64,000 nucleotides of DNA from Termitomyces sp. T153 (lineage: Eukaryota; Basidiomycota; Agaricomycetes; Agaricales; Lyophyllaceae), in NCBI GenBank assembly GCA_018296165.2, contig JACKQL020000088.1, positions 62,001-126,000 on the forward strand. Reading direction: 5' to 3'. The position numbers and the translations under genes are program-made. Positions 35,271-47,900 of the stretch are shown piece after piece. Under the pieces are notes generated by a model, which was given only the letters and a program-made list of their open reading frames with translations, did not search any database and had not been told where the DNA came from. Position 1 is the first letter of the stretch; every line of letters starts with the position of its first letter.

Positions 35271-36189
35271 TCAAAAAAGTGTGTTGGTTGGGTCGATTGG
35301 AAGGGCGGAAGTCGACGTGATTGGTTGAGAAGTCAAATCAAAGGTCGAAGGACCTGGCCCAGAAGCTGAAAAGGTTGATTCGGAAGGTATGGCGGTCAGG
35401 GGGAGAGTCGAATCGGAGGTTGAAACGATGGAACCAGGAATGGAAAGAGTAGCAGTTGGGACTGCAGAAGAGTCGGAGGACGTGATGAGAAGGGTCGTAG
35501 AAATACTGGAGTCGGTGGTAGTAAGCGTAGGAGATACACTAGTGTCTGATGAGCCATTGGCGACAGTGACCGTTACAGTTACAGCCGAAGGGCAGGAGCA
35601 GATTGGGATCTCGGAAGGTGAAGGTATACTGGTTGTGTCGGGAAGTGGATTTTCACAGGGCTGGGTAGTATCACTAGGCAAGGCAGTATAACTGTAGACG
35701 GCAGTACTATCGGGTAGATCTGTGCTACTCGGTAGGATGGTTACAATTGGTGAAGTATCATCGCTGGTAGGAGCACCCGACTCGGACGTATCAATGGGGG
35801 AGAGAGCAGGCAGAAGCGCACTATCCGTCGTTGTTGGCATTGGGCAATCGGTGATGGTGCCGGAAATATCCATCAAAGAGTCTGTTGAAATAGTGGGGAT
35901 GGTGGTGCTGTCCGTCAAGACGCCAGAGGGTAAGTCGGTAGTATCGGAGAAGATAGAAGATGTAAGGGTAGCGACTGTAGTAGAGGGAATTAATACGGTC
36001 AACGATGGGGTACCGGTCTCAATGGCCGAATCGTCGGATGTAAAGCTGGTGAGAAGATATCATCAAAATAGGTGTATAGGCAAGTAGCAAAAGGACTTAC
36101 AACGAAGACATGACACTGAGAGGTGTAGCATGTACACTCGTGACGATTGCAGGAATCAGAACAGTCAGAAGAGGCAAGAGCTTCGTCAT
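35271..36189 (-). CDS. Secreted Ser/Thr-rich protein
   Basis: Two exons (36189-36101 and 36045-35271, GT-AG intron of 55 bp) encode 287 aa. Residues 1-21 are a clear signal peptide: MTKLL, a hydrophobic core LLTVLIPAIV, and a likely cut after VHA. The mature part is almost entirely Ser, Thr, Pro and Ala, suggesting heavy O-mannosylation. It has a few Cys (DCPMP, PCENP, CSCPS) next to a VTVTVTV stretch seen in many fungal wall or surface proteins. The C-terminus is not hydrophobic, so no GPI-anchor signal is visible. I cannot name a family; a small cell-wall-associated or secreted protein is likely. Confidence 0.75.
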
Positions 36190-36246
36190 TGTGGGGAGTT
36201 GAGCAAATCCTTGGTCGATGAGTTTCTCTCGGAGGGCGTGAACCTA

Positions 36247-36254
36247 CTTATATA
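36247..36254 (-). promoter_or_regulatory. TATA box of the secreted-protein gene
   Basis: On the minus strand TATATAAG begins 65 nt upstream of the ATG at 36189. Initiation about 30 nt further on would leave a leader of roughly 30-35 nt. Confidence 0.65.
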
Positions 36255-37393
36255 GATATCACTTTAATGAGATATTTTTACGCAGAGTGGGGCCCGGCGT
36301 AGGGATTCAGACCTCAGGACTCGTCAAGGAACTGCGGAAGTGGAGTGAGATCACCGGCGCAGCATGTTTTAGTCAAGTTTCTCTCATTGATTGGGTAGAC
36401 AATGTATCGAATCTTTCAAAGTTGCTTCACTCCAAAAAGTTAATCGTTGCTTGAAGTAGTTCACCAGGTGTCCCGACTATTGTCCTTTGGAACCTCAGAA
36501 ATAGAACAAAGCAAGGGTGGAAACTAAGCGAACATGTGAGAGAGATCACAGAGTTGTAAAATCCGCTGCCACTGGTACCTGAGGATGTCCGTTTCAGATC
36601 AACTTCAGCCCAAGGTAAATTATTGGCACTGGGCAGTGAAGAGTGACGTTCAGAGCATGCCAGTAGACCTAGATTAGCAACCTTGGTACCACATCCGTGG
36701 AATATGCTACCTCAAATCGGTATATCATGGCGGATTGGAGAGATTGTTAAAAGAAAACAAACAAAAAAACTCGCAAGAGAGGCGGGCGAGGGTAGATGAT
36801 GACCAATTATGTTCAATAATCGGATCAAGGTTGATCGCAAGTTGATCATATTCCTTAACCACTGAACCAATTCAAAGTTTGAAACTTTGAAGTCCTGCTT
36901 GATTATTGCTATCTGCGTTTCAACGTTTATATCCTTTTTCCCCCGTCATCAAGACATGTGGGACACTTATGTCTGCTGTATGTACATAGATAAAAATCAT
37001 TATCATTATTCAATCCCCGAGCTAATATGCACTCGAGAGTCGACATGGCTCATCCCCATGCTCAACCTGCCGGCAACAAGATTAGCACTTAATGGTTTCT
37101 CTTCACTACCGATACAAATGTGGACACAGGCCGTTCGAGTCAGGACATTCCTCTCTGCACCAACATCAGTTCTCAAGGGTGTCGCTCCGACTCACTTTAG
37201 TAGCCACTTGGCTCAAGGCTGCACTTTACCAGGCTTAGCATACGATTAACACTGCAGTCGTCATGCCGAAATCACGCGCGACGATCAGAACTCGATGCAG
37301 CGATCTGTCGCCCGATGTCCCCCTTTTGTTGCGTCAGCCGACTACTAGCTGGCGGACAGGATTTTTTCTGCCCCTCTAGTTTTGCCTACTACG
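36255..37393. other. Divergent intergenic region, no gene seen
   Basis: It lies between the divergent secreted-protein and cryptochrome-DASH genes. A 120-codon plus frame at 36887-37249 is AT-rich at its start and has no recognisable domain. No clear TATA box is seen before the cryptochrome start. Confidence 0.4.
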
Positions 37394-39222
37394 ATGTACC
37401 TCATCTATATTATTCGACGTGACTTGCGCCTCTCTGACAACGTTATCTTGCACGCGCTCCAGCATCATCCTCGCTTCACCCACCTTCTACCTCTATACAT
37501 ATTCCCGCCATCGCAGGTAGAGGTTTCAGATTTCTTGAAACAGGGGGAACATTCACCTTACCCCGAAGCTCGCTCCCAAATCGGTAAATTCTGGAGATGT
37601 GGACCTCATCGGGCGCGCTTTCTTGCTGAAGGCCTTTGGGATTTCAAGACTAATTTGGAAAAACTTGGAAGTGGGCTTATTATGAGAGTTGGTCATATGG
37701 ACGAGGTTATGAGCGCGTTACTCAACGATCAAGACGAGGAATTCTCAGGGAGGATAGGAGGAGTGTGGATGACAAAAGATTGGGCAAGCGAGGAGCTTCA
37801 GCAAGAACGTGACGTAAGAGATGTGATACAGAGGTTGGGTCATGGGAGGATCAAATGGAAAGTATGGGATGGGGAAGAGATGTTGATACACAAGTAAGCG
37901 ACACATATGTCTGAGCTCAATATCATCGAGTTGACGGTGTTCAAAGCGACGATCTTCCCATGAAGCCGGCGGACCTACCCCATGTCTTTACTTCCTTTCG
38001 GAAGGCAGTCGAGCCTCTTCGACAAAGCGTTCGTCCTCCGCTCCCTCCTCCAATATCACTTCCTCCTCTTCCGCCTTCGATCCCATTCCAGCGAGATCCT
38101 TTCATGATACCCTCCTCATTCGAAGATCTCTGTGAGGCTCTTCAGAAACCGCTGACAAGTGATCTCACTCCAGCCATTGAGATGCCTGTTGGGGCCAAAT
38201 CAGCTCATCCATTCAAAGGGGGAGAAACACAAGCACATTCACGAATTCAACATCTTCTCTCATCTGGTGCCATGTCGTCGTACAAGGATACGCGGAACGG
38301 ACTTCTGGGCAGGGACTTCTCAACGAAGCTTTCCGCATACCTCGCTCACGGATTTATATCTGCGCGCCAAATTCATGGATGGATGTCTGAATTCGAAGAC
38401 GGAGAGTACAACTCTGACATGGGCCTACTTGAAAATACTGCTGGATACGGTAGTGGAGAGAACAAGGGCACTAGCGCAGTTCGTTTCGAGCTGCTGTGGC
38501 GAGACTATATGAGGCTATGCATGCGGAAATACGGCAACGACGTTTTTTCGTTATATGGATATCGGGGTAAGCAGACAAGAAGAACAACAGATTCAGACCA
38601 TCTGACGAAGAAGAGTACTGGGCAAGAGCCAATATGGAAGAGCCTAGCATCAGCACACACAGAATTTAGGCGTTTTCAGAACGGGACCACTGGGACTGGG
38701 CTTATTGATGCAAGCATGCGGGAGCTCTATCTCACAGGATATACGTCCAACCGGGCGCGTCAGAATTGTGCATCATTCCTCTCGAAGTGGCTTGACATTG
38801 ACTGGCGGCTGGGCGCAGAGTGGTACGAGTCTATGCTGGTCGACTATGATGTCGCGAACAACTGGGGGAATTGGCAGTATGTAGCTGGTGTTGGAAACGA
38901 TCCTCGTGAAAACAATGGGAGGAAGGGCGGTCAGAAGGCAGGACGAAGGTTCAATCCTGTCAAGCAGGGGTACGATTATGATCCCCGAGGCGAATACATC
39001 AGGACTTGGGTCGCAGAATTGCACAACATCGATGACAGTGCTAGTAGTATGGAGGTTTTGATGTCACCATGGAAAGTCAAGGAGAAGTTGGCAAGAGGTG
39101 CTGGTCAGTCAGGCGGTGTGGCGCAGGGGGCTCCTCAAGAGACGATGGAGAAATTGGCGTGTATAAAATGGGTCACAAATCCATTGGTGAGGATTACCTA
39201 CAAGTCGAGGAGAAGCATGTGA
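37394..39222 (+). CDS. Cryptochrome-DASH / photolyase family protein
   Basis: Blue-light flavoprotein; DASH members bind FAD and usually an MTHF antenna and can repair UV dimers in single-stranded DNA. Two exons (37394-37893, 37947-39222; GT-AG intron of 53 bp) encode 591 aa. The N-terminal photolyase domain starts IYIIRRDLRLSDN. The FAD domain has LLWRDYMRLCMRKYG (from about 349), GLIDASMRELYLTGYTSNRA (from about 418), DWRLGAEWYESMLVDYDVAN and NWGNWQYVAGVGNDPRE, then GRRFNPVKQGYDYDPRGEY, all diagnostic of the DASH group. The motif usually written DANMR reads DASMR. The start is the ATG at 37394; the frame upstream has no earlier ATG near it. A 232-bp copy of the exon 1-intron-exon 2 junction lies at 41199-41430. 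Confidence 0.92.
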
Positions 39223-39504
39223 TCAGATTAAGCATGTCACCGGACTGCGTTACATGTGTGGCGTGTGAACTTGAAGTTACACTTAAGTTCATGAGGTAAC
39301 ATACATGTCCTTTCCATCGTACACGTCTTCCTTCTCTCATTCAGTTCGCACGCTTGAATAAAAGCTCATGAGTAAAAGGCCCAGAAGTCCTTCGCCTACT
39401 ATACTATCAAACAAAATGCCACAAAGAAACTCAACATCGGGGGCTCCACGGGCCGCCAATGCATGAGTTCAATTACCTGTACAATGTAGAAAGACCAAGC
39501 TTGA

Positions 39505-40953
39505 ATGTCCACAGGTTATCTTTCATTCTGCAGAAAAATTTCCGATGAAATTAGGACCGCTTTTGACGTTCAACGTGCGTTGCATAAGGAGCACTTTATC
39601 AGTGCTATAGGGATCTCTTTGACCACATACGAAGAAAAAAAGCCTCCAAGCGCAGAGCAGCAGGTACTGCCTTCATAGATTTTGAGAGTTTTCATCACAA
39701 TCATGCTGACGACTTTATAGAGAATTTTGAAGGAGTTACGCGATGTGCACAAAGTCTCCACAAAGCCTTACAAGGCAGGGAAATTTGACGAACCGTTCCA
39801 CCTTAAAATCACGCAATCCAGCTGTGAATTTGATGGCACTTCCGAAGAACTTACAGAGGAACATTTGAGGACATGGTTCGAGAATGCTTCTGTCTCGGGC
39901 TACGGTGACAATCAGTCTCTTGAGACCAAGACAGAGCTTAATGTCCGAGACGCAAGGGAAATCTCATGCGACGCCTTCTCAGTCCGGCCAGAACTCCTCG
40001 AGAAAATCAACTCTACGTGGCAAGAACAATTCTTTTACCCTACCAGCGTTCATGTTCCACCTTATAAGATCCACATCTACGGCCCTCACGGCCATTCCAA
40101 ATCTCATCGCGATACTCCAGAGCCAGGTCTCATTGGCACGTTCCTCCTTGGTGTTGGAGAAACATCCCGGTCACTAAATGCAGACGGGGTGTTCCACATT
40201 GGCGATCGGACTTTCAGGGCTGATATAGGGGAATGAGTTGCGTTCTATCCTGATGTCCCCCATTCTATTTCTCCGTTGCCTCAAGAACATTATCGTGCAG
40301 TAATTGCATTCAAAATCTTCAGCAATGGAACAGGAGATTTAACATCTTCTCATGATTTTGAACTTCAGAAGCGTGTCGAGAAGATTCTTCATCATATCCC
40401 TCGGCCGTTTGGAATCTTACTGGATCATTCTTATCATTTGGGCGCTGTCGAATTGAATGGTTACGATAAGATTATGCTTGCAGCGGCACAGAACTATCAA
40501 GACTCGATTGATCGTGTTCTTCCTGTTATCATTTCGACATTATCGGAGAGCTACTATGATGAAGAATGCGATCAAGAATCCCATGAACTTCGTTCTTCCT
40601 ATAATGCCGATATCAAACCATTCCTCCCCGCTCACAGAGACATCTTGAACAAAAGCTTCACTCCTGAAGCAGAACAAGCCGTCAAATTCTTCGAGAGAGT
40701 AGAAGATGTTCCATTCTATTGTAGTGATTTCCAACAGTCGGCAGGCCTCTGGGAACAAGAAGAGTCGGAGATTAACTTCACCGGAAATGAAGCTGATGGA
40801 ACAAGGGAGTCCTCGATTCATGCGCTCCTTGTACTGTCAACAGGTGAAGATGGGGCTGTTCAAGCTGGTGCCGATACAGAGAATCAAGCTGGTGCTGATA
40901 CAGAGAAGCCTCAAATCGTTGAACGAGTCTTGTATGACATTATATATGATTGA
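39505..40953 (+). pseudogene. 2OG-Fe(II) oxygenase-like gene with one in-frame stop
   Basis: Exons 39505-39663 and 39721-40953, with a GT-AG intron of 57 bp, give one frame of 463 codons broken only by TGA at 40234-40236. Iron-binding residues are visible: HRD within GHSKSHRDTPEPGLIGTFLLG (about residues 182-184) before the stop, and the distal His in YPDVPHSI just after it, followed by YRAVIAF. The stop stands where Trp is expected in GEWVAFYPDVPH, so a TGG-to-TGA change explains it. The C-terminal end has a 24-bp tandem repeat coding QAGADTEN/QAGADTEK and may be truncated; family members are often longer. It could be a recent pseudogene, a read-through gene or a sequencing error. Confidence 0.75.
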
Positions 40954-41198
40954 ATTTCATAACTGTTGCAATGTATCATTGCACAATCTTCTACAAATGC
41001 TGTTAGAATGTCACCAGACTGGATCTGTGCTTCTGGAAGACTGCCTACGCTAGATAGACCTGGTTCTAGGAGTTGCAGTCTCTAGGAGCAGCATACTTCC
41101 AGCCAGGGTGTTGAGGATGGGGTGTAGAGTGCATTAATTGGCATGAGGTGCTGAGGGCAGGGTCCGGGTATGTTTGCATGCAGGGGACAATTTAACAC

Positions 41199-41430
41199 TC
41201 TAATGATCAAGACGAGGAATTCTCAGGGAGGATAGGAGGAGTGTGGATGACAAGGGTTGGGCAAGCAAGGAGCTTCAGCAAGAATGTGACGTAAGAGATG
41301 TGATACAGAGGTTGGGTCATGGGAGGATCGAATGGAAAGTATGGGATGGGGAAGAGATGTTGATACACAAGTAAGCGACACATATGTCTGAGCTCAACAT
41401 CATCGAGTTGACAGTATTCAAAGCGATGAT
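41199..41430 (+). pseudogene. Partial copy of the cryptochrome-DASH gene
   Basis: It matches 37722-37953: the end of exon 1, the complete intron and the first bases of exon 2, in the same orientation. Keeping the intron means DNA-level duplication, not retroposition. Several differences are CpG decay (AACGTGACG to AATGTGACG, AAGCGACGAT to AAGCGATGAT, GCGAG to GCAAG). The match ends exactly where the truncated LTR of E2 starts. Confidence 0.9.
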
Positions 41431-41683
41431 AGAGTCGCTAATAATCATCACTAGGAAAGGTCTCGGCCTTACTGTTCTAGCCCCAAAGTCCAGACTCCAC
41501 GTGATATTCCTCGTGATCAATAAGTCTCGTGGTTGCTAAGGTCCTGTGCAAAGGCTATGTCGGTCCAGACTTTGGGCTAAGCCCGCGTGCTGAGTGTTGT
41601 GACTTGTGCCAAATTAAACATAGTCAGCTGCTGCTAAGTCCAAAATACCAAAAATGGTGCTCAGTGACAACTGGGTCTTATCA
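41431..41683 (-). repeat. Truncated 3' LTR of E2
   Basis: On the minus strand it starts TGATAAGACCCAGTTG, corresponding to TGATGAGCCCCAGTTG of the E1 LTRs, after a purine-rich run (GGGGAGGA). It covers only about the first 190 bp of the 1.06-kb LTR plus an extra segment at about 41500-41575 that is absent from the E1 LTRs. Confidence 0.8.
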
Positions 41684-43485
41684 TCCTCCCCTATGCTGAA
41701 ATCTTGACTGTCCTCAGTCAATCCCAAAGTCCTGTGATCACTTGCTTGGTCTCTGTGCCCAGAAAGATTAGAATAAAAAGGGCTGGCAGTTTTGCTTGAA
41801 CTTCATCACCCATCCTCCCTCTCATCTTATCTTCACTTCAATCTCAATCTCATTGCTATGTCTGACCTTGCCTCCCAACTGGAGAAAATCACCATGGCCC
41901 ATGCCTTCCTCAACTGTGTCAATTGTTTGCTTGCTGTGGCCCATGCATCATTAGCAAAGGATCCTTGTTTGGCAGTTACTGCCATCTTCCAAACCTGGCT
42001 GCAGTGGTTCAAGACTGTGGGGAGTGGGGTTGAGTGGCTGGAGTTGGCAAACATTGAGAAGGAGTGTTGCCAACTCTATAAGCAGTACAAGGGGGAAGAA
42101 TGGGTTTGCCCATTTGATGTACACTTCATAAGTTTTCCTTTCTTCTTTTCTCTTAGTGACAGTTCTAACAAGTTTGCTAGGCTCTGGTCAACCCCTCCTT
42201 GGAGTTTTTGATGGATGACCTGACAGTGGAAATGACAGTAAGTGCCCTGGCAGTTGCTAGTGCTAGCAACACTGCTAAGGTAACATTAGCTTTTTGAAGA
42301 TTTATCACCCAATGACCAGTTCTTCTTCCAGCACCTGGTAGGTGCATTAGCAGTGGCAAGGGGGGAGGAATGGAGCAAGAGCCATGGGGGCAAGGAGAGG
42401 GTGAATTGTGGGGACATTATGGAGGAGGGCCCCTTGACTCCTAAGGCTGCAGCTGGTGGTGTTGCTAGGGGGTTGGCAACAACCCTGAGGAGCAAAGGGA
42501 AGGGGAAGGGAAAGGGCAAGGCTTGAGAAGAGGACAAAGAAGATATTGAAGTAAGTCATCATCTTTTTGCTAATTCTTTGGTGGCAATTGCTAACTTTTT
42601 CTTGCAGGAACAAATTGAAGAAACATTTTCTGACAAGCACTTACTGACCTTACTTCATTGGCAAAAGGCCTCAACAGTGGTGGATACTGGGCTGGGGGCT
42701 GGCATAGTGCTGAAGAAGGCCAAAGAGAAGGTGATGGTGTCACTAGAGAAGTGACAGGAGTTCAAACACACACAAGGATCAGTAAGCACTTAGCAATTGT
42801 CCCTTCAATGGTTGCTAACAACTTCCTAGTGCAACAACTGCTGGGCTGAGAATGACCCAGAGGGCTGCTGGTACCCAACAGGGGCCCAGCCTTGCTATCA
42901 TTACAACAGCACCAAGAAGAGCTGTTTGCACAGCAGACAATTGTCAAGGAGCATGGGCAGCAAGTTTGCTAAGAGGATAGCAGCAAAGGCAGCATCAGTA
43001 AGGAATGCACAGGTCTTTGTGGAGTGGCAGAGAGAGTTGGCAAGAAGAGGGGAGCCTATTGAGGTCAAGCATTTGAGCTTGAACTTGCCAACATCACAGG
43101 AGGAGGCAACAATTGGGGGTAGCAGAGTCGCTAGGGTGAAGAGCAGGGAAGTGGTGGAGAGCAATGAGGAGGATAATGGCAACAATGGCAGCAACAACAA
43201 CAGCAACAACAATGTGCCTCTGGCACAAAAACGACCAGCAAGTCCAGCATTGGTTGCTAGTGCTAAGCAACCAAGGACAGTTGCTAGCCACAAAGGCAAG
43301 AAGGACGTGGAGATGAGGGAAACAACTCCATTAGCGACATTTGCTGAGGTGAAGTGAGAGGCAAGTGACATGGAGGTTGAAGGCAAGGAGGAGTTTGAGG
43401 TGGTGGTAGTCAACATAGAGGAGGGCAAGGGAGAGGACAAAGGTGCAGAGGAGGCCATGGTTCAATGACAAGTAAGTCCTTCAGT

Positions 43486-43489
43486 TTGC
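43486..43489. repeat. Target-site duplication of E1, left
   Basis: TTGC precedes the left LTR and recurs at 54697-54700 directly after the right LTR. Removing E1 and one TTGC restores the CAGTTTGCTATCTTC context of the gene G intron. Confidence 0.8.
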
Positions 43490-44548
43490 TGATGAGCCCC
43501 AGTTGTTGCTGATCACTGTTTTTTTGGCATTTCAGACTTAGCAGCAGTGGACTATTTAAAATTTGGCACAAGTCACAACACTCAGCACATGGAGCCTGGA
43601 ACTTGGGCCTAGAACAGTAAGGCCTAGACCTTTCCTAGCAACAATTATTAGCAACTTTAGTAACTCTGGCAACAAAACAGCTTTCTCTTACCATATATGG
43701 ACATATTGCCAGATGCATACTTTTTACTATCACTCCCCTTGTTGAATTTACCAACATACTAGAATGGCATTTACGCTTCAGGTATTGACATTGTACTTGC
43801 TCTCTTTTTGGATTTATTTGCAATTATACACCACAGAGACTTTGCTTATAGTTTTGCACCTAGTTACAGACTGACACCTTGTATGGACCATAAACACATT
43901 GACAGATGCCATCACTAGTGGTGACTATTTGCTTACTTTCCCATACTATACCTTGGAACTGTATAAATACTGCCTGTATATAGACACTTCATGAGGAAAT
44001 TGGATAGATCCCCCTTGAACCAAACCCATCTATCTCTACACTTACCAGCATAAGATTGCACTTTGCCTCTACCTTCACTCTATTCCTTACTTGCCATTGA
44101 CTTTGACTTAGTGACAAGTCTTGTCAACTTTAACCTTGACCTAGTGTGGTACTAACTACAGGTGCCCTTCATGTTATTTCAACTTAGCAATGTTAGTGAC
44201 TGTGGCTAGCAACCAGTTTATGTTTGTCCCTTGATTCAATCTCCCTATTACCATCTTCCCCTTCCTACTATACTTTCTAACTCTTCTACCACTGCTAAGA
44301 GTTCACTTGGTCTTAGTGACACTTCTTGCCTTCACCTATTCCCCTTTCTGTCACTAGCAATTTAGGCTAGTAATAGTGATCCTTCTAACTTCACCTTACA
44401 ACACAACATTTGCTCTTGTTCTCTAGGACAGTTACTGACTCACCCTCTACTATCAGCTTCCTACTGCCAGCTACTCTATCTAGTGACTCATGTTAGGTTC
44501 TCTCTTTATAGGTTTCCTGCATGGACTAGGTGGCAAAGGAGCACAACA
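43490..44548 (+). repeat. E1 left (5') LTR
   Basis: Direct repeat of 53636-54696. A TATA box TATAAATA is at 43962-43969. Nearly free of CpG. Confidence 0.92.
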
Positions 44549-44551
44549 TTT

Positions 44552-44568
44552 TGGAGCCCACCACAAGG
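44552..44568 (+). other. E1 primer-binding site candidate
   Basis: TGGAGCCCACCACAAGG begins 3 nt after the LTR; TGG pairs with the CCA end of a tRNA. The tRNA was not identified. This differs from the self-complementary site of the SP elements. Confidence 0.55.
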
Positions 44569-44902
44569 GCTTTTGAAGTTAACTATTCTACCAGAAACCA
44601 GAGCTCAAGCAAAATGTTGCTTGGAAAACCTTATTGAACTACCCCAGTCTTCCTTCTTGATTCCTCAGCACTCTTTGCCAGCAACCCATCCTCAACCTCT
44701 TCCTGACAAACTCAAAACCACCAGAAACCTTTATGACATTAGCGAAATCCTTGCCAAGTTTCCAGGTGCCTTTATCAAAAGCTTCCTTGACACACCCCTT
44801 TCTCCTTTGACCCCTACCAACTCTATCTTCTTCCCAGAAGCTCAATCTATCTCTTCATTGCCAATTAATCCCCCTCCTTCACCAATTTCAACAATTAATA
44901 AC

Positions 44903-47900
44903 ATGAACAACAACCCTGCCACTCGGCATGCTAGAATGCTACTGTGCAACAATACTACTGCACCTAAATGGGATGAGAGTTGCCCCAGGGAACTCCCCCA
45001 ATATTTTAAAGAACTGGAATACCTCTTTGTTGACTGCGGCATTGCTGACAACACTCAGAAGAAGGAGTATGCATCTCAATATGTTTCTTATGACATGGCA
45101 GAAACCTGGCTTGGCTTACCTGAATTTGGCAACAACATTGTCATTGGTAACAATGCTTCCTGACCTTACACTTACCAAGAATGGAAGGTGGCAGTGCTTA
45201 GGTTGTACCCTGGTGCTGATGCCAGTGCTTGTTATAACCTTGGCAATCTGGAACAACTTGTCAATCAAACTTTCAACAGTGGCCTAGTGACTTTGGGCAG
45301 GTTCTCTGACTACTACCAGGATTTCCAATGTATTGCCAGATGGTTGCTTGCTAATGGCAAACTCTATTGTAACAAGGAATGTTGTTTATTCCAACAAGGT
45401 ATCCCTACATTTCTTTGGTCCAAAATCATTTGCTAACTCAAAATCACTCTTCCTGACCACCATCCTGAGGACTCTTATGATGTTGACCAAGTCTTTAAAG
45501 GTGCTAAGTGGGTTTTGAAGGGAATGGACACCTCAATGACCAAGACCAGCAATGGCACCAGTGGTATTTCTTTGTCATTGCCAATCACTAATGCACTGGT
45601 TCCTCAGTTGCCTACGCCTAAGCAGGAAACTTTGGAATTAGCAACAACCACAGCAATTGTCAGTGCCTTGGAACATCTGAAAGCCCTCTTAACCAGTGGT
45701 AACACCCAACATTGCCAACAGTTCTCCAATAGTACTGGCCACTTTTGTGGCAAAACAGGTCACACCATGGTCCAAGGAACTTGCATAAAATTGGAGCAAA
45801 TGATTCAACAGGATAAGATCCATTGCAACGCTGAAGGAAAGATCATTTTACCATTGGGCACTATGATCCCCAATTATTTCAGCAAATGGCTATATATGGA
45901 ACACATTGAGGAATGGCACAGGCTTAACCCAGGACAGATTGTTACCAGCAGACTCTCTTCCAATGCTAACCCAGACCTAGACCAAGTGGCTATGCAGCAG
46001 TTGCTAATTCACAAGGTGATGCAACAGAATGTTGCTACAGGCTGAGTGCTAAGCAAGGAAGAATGAATCAAGGCTTTGGAATGCAAACTCTTTGCACTCA
46101 GGTGACCTGGCAAAAAATTTGATGGTGTATAGGTTCCCCATGCAGCATATCAACCAGCAAACAATACCCCCAAAGCAGCACCCTCAACTAGCAACACCTC
46201 AGTGACTTCATCCCCTTCCAATTCTACTCCAGCTCCTGCTGCTAAGCCTGCAGACAAAAGCAAAGCACCTGAACATATTGCTGCCAACAAACAACTGCCC
46301 ATCACTAAGGAACCCATCACTCAGCCTCCCATCCACCCATTTTCTAGCATCCCTGGTCACTATGTCCCTCCTGCTAATAGGAATTTTGCTGCCTCTGACA
46401 GGTCTAATGATGGTGCATATCAAACTATGCTACCCATTTACAATATTGAGCAGTCCAAAGTGGTCTTTGAATGGGTTTTAAGCACCAAGGTTACAGTATT
46501 GGTTGGCAAACTTTGTTCAGTATCTCAGGACATCAGAAATTGATTTAGGACAGCAGTTATGCCCAAACAACTCATAGGCACTAGTGCTAACACAGTACAG
46601 GACCCCAGTAACATTTTCAAAGATATTTTGCCAACTTTTGCTATTGAAGAACCCCAGTTTTTGCTTGGATCCAACACAAATACCACTAACAGACTTACCT
46701 TGGACAAGGCACCCCTCACATCTGTTGAACCCATTGAAGCCTACATTGACTTGCTACCTCATGGAGAAGAGCCTGTGGTGCTCACTGTCACTAAGGATTC
46801 TCAGTCACTTTGTTCTGTCATGATGCTGATTGACAACAAAGAGGAAGTGGAATGCATTCATGACAGTGGCTCCCAGATAATCTCAATGTTCATGGAGATT
46901 GCTAGCAATCTTGGGCTATCTTACAACCCCAATATTGTTTTAAACATGCAGAGCACTAACAGCACTATGGATCAATTGCTAGGACTTTGCTTGTAACATA
47001 CCTTGCACTATTGGCAACATCATGGTCTATCTCCAAATCCATGTTTTACAGTCTCTCACCTATGACATTCTCCTCAGATGCCCTTTTGATGTATTAACTC
47101 AAAGTACAGTCACCACTCTTAGCAACATCAAGACCACTATAACAATCATGGACCCCAACACTGGCCAATAGTGCACTATTCCTATCTTTCCATGCAGTAA
47201 ATCCAAAAGAAACAACCACCAAAACATTTGCTTCAAGACTGAAGCACCCCATTGCTTTCATTGCCAAAGGCATTAACAAAGAAGATAGTGACATAGTGAT
47301 TGTTATCAGCTATGACCATTCAACTGGTCTAGTGACTTGTATAGCTTCTTGCAATTTGGACAAAGACATTTTAATTACTAATTACAACACCCAGACCAAC
47401 TCTGCTCTAGCATATCTTTATGCTATAGCTAGTGACCTTTCTAATTTGTCCCTTCCACCTCATTCTTATCTTGTTTCTACTGATACATCTAATCCCTTGA
47501 TTCTTGGACAGACTTTACCCCTTGATACAAACAACACAGACACTACCCCCACCTATGTTAACATTCCATTTCCTGATCAATTTGTTGCTAACAAACCCCC
47601 TAAGTGAAAAGGAGTCCAGAAAAAGAAGAAGTACAAACCTGTTGCTATGAAAACCAAACTGGTCACCAGCCACATTAGTGAGGATTTCTGAATTGAGTGC
47701 CAGATTATTCACAATTCACTGGTGACAATACCTCCACTCAGTCCTAACCCACCACCTTTTGCCCCGACAAAGTGATTCACTAGCAAATGACAAGCAAAAC
47801 TCATTAAGGACCACAACACAGGTTTTCTCACTAGCGACAAAATCAAAGTGTTGGTTGACATGGTCACCAGGCAGGAAAAAGCTTTTGCTTGGGAAGATTC

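Noticed and set aside
35389..35691. Plus-strand frames opposite the Ser/Thr-rich secreted protein
   Set aside because: Shadow of the repetitive Ser/Thr codons; the minus frame has a signal peptide, an intron and a TATA box.
36887..37249. 120-codon plus frame before the cryptochrome
   Set aside because: No recognisable domain, weak start context, and it fills a promoter region between divergent genes.
42901..43458. 185-codon minus frame
   Set aside because: Antisense to gene G of E2, rich in Leu/Ser from reading low-complexity codons backwards.
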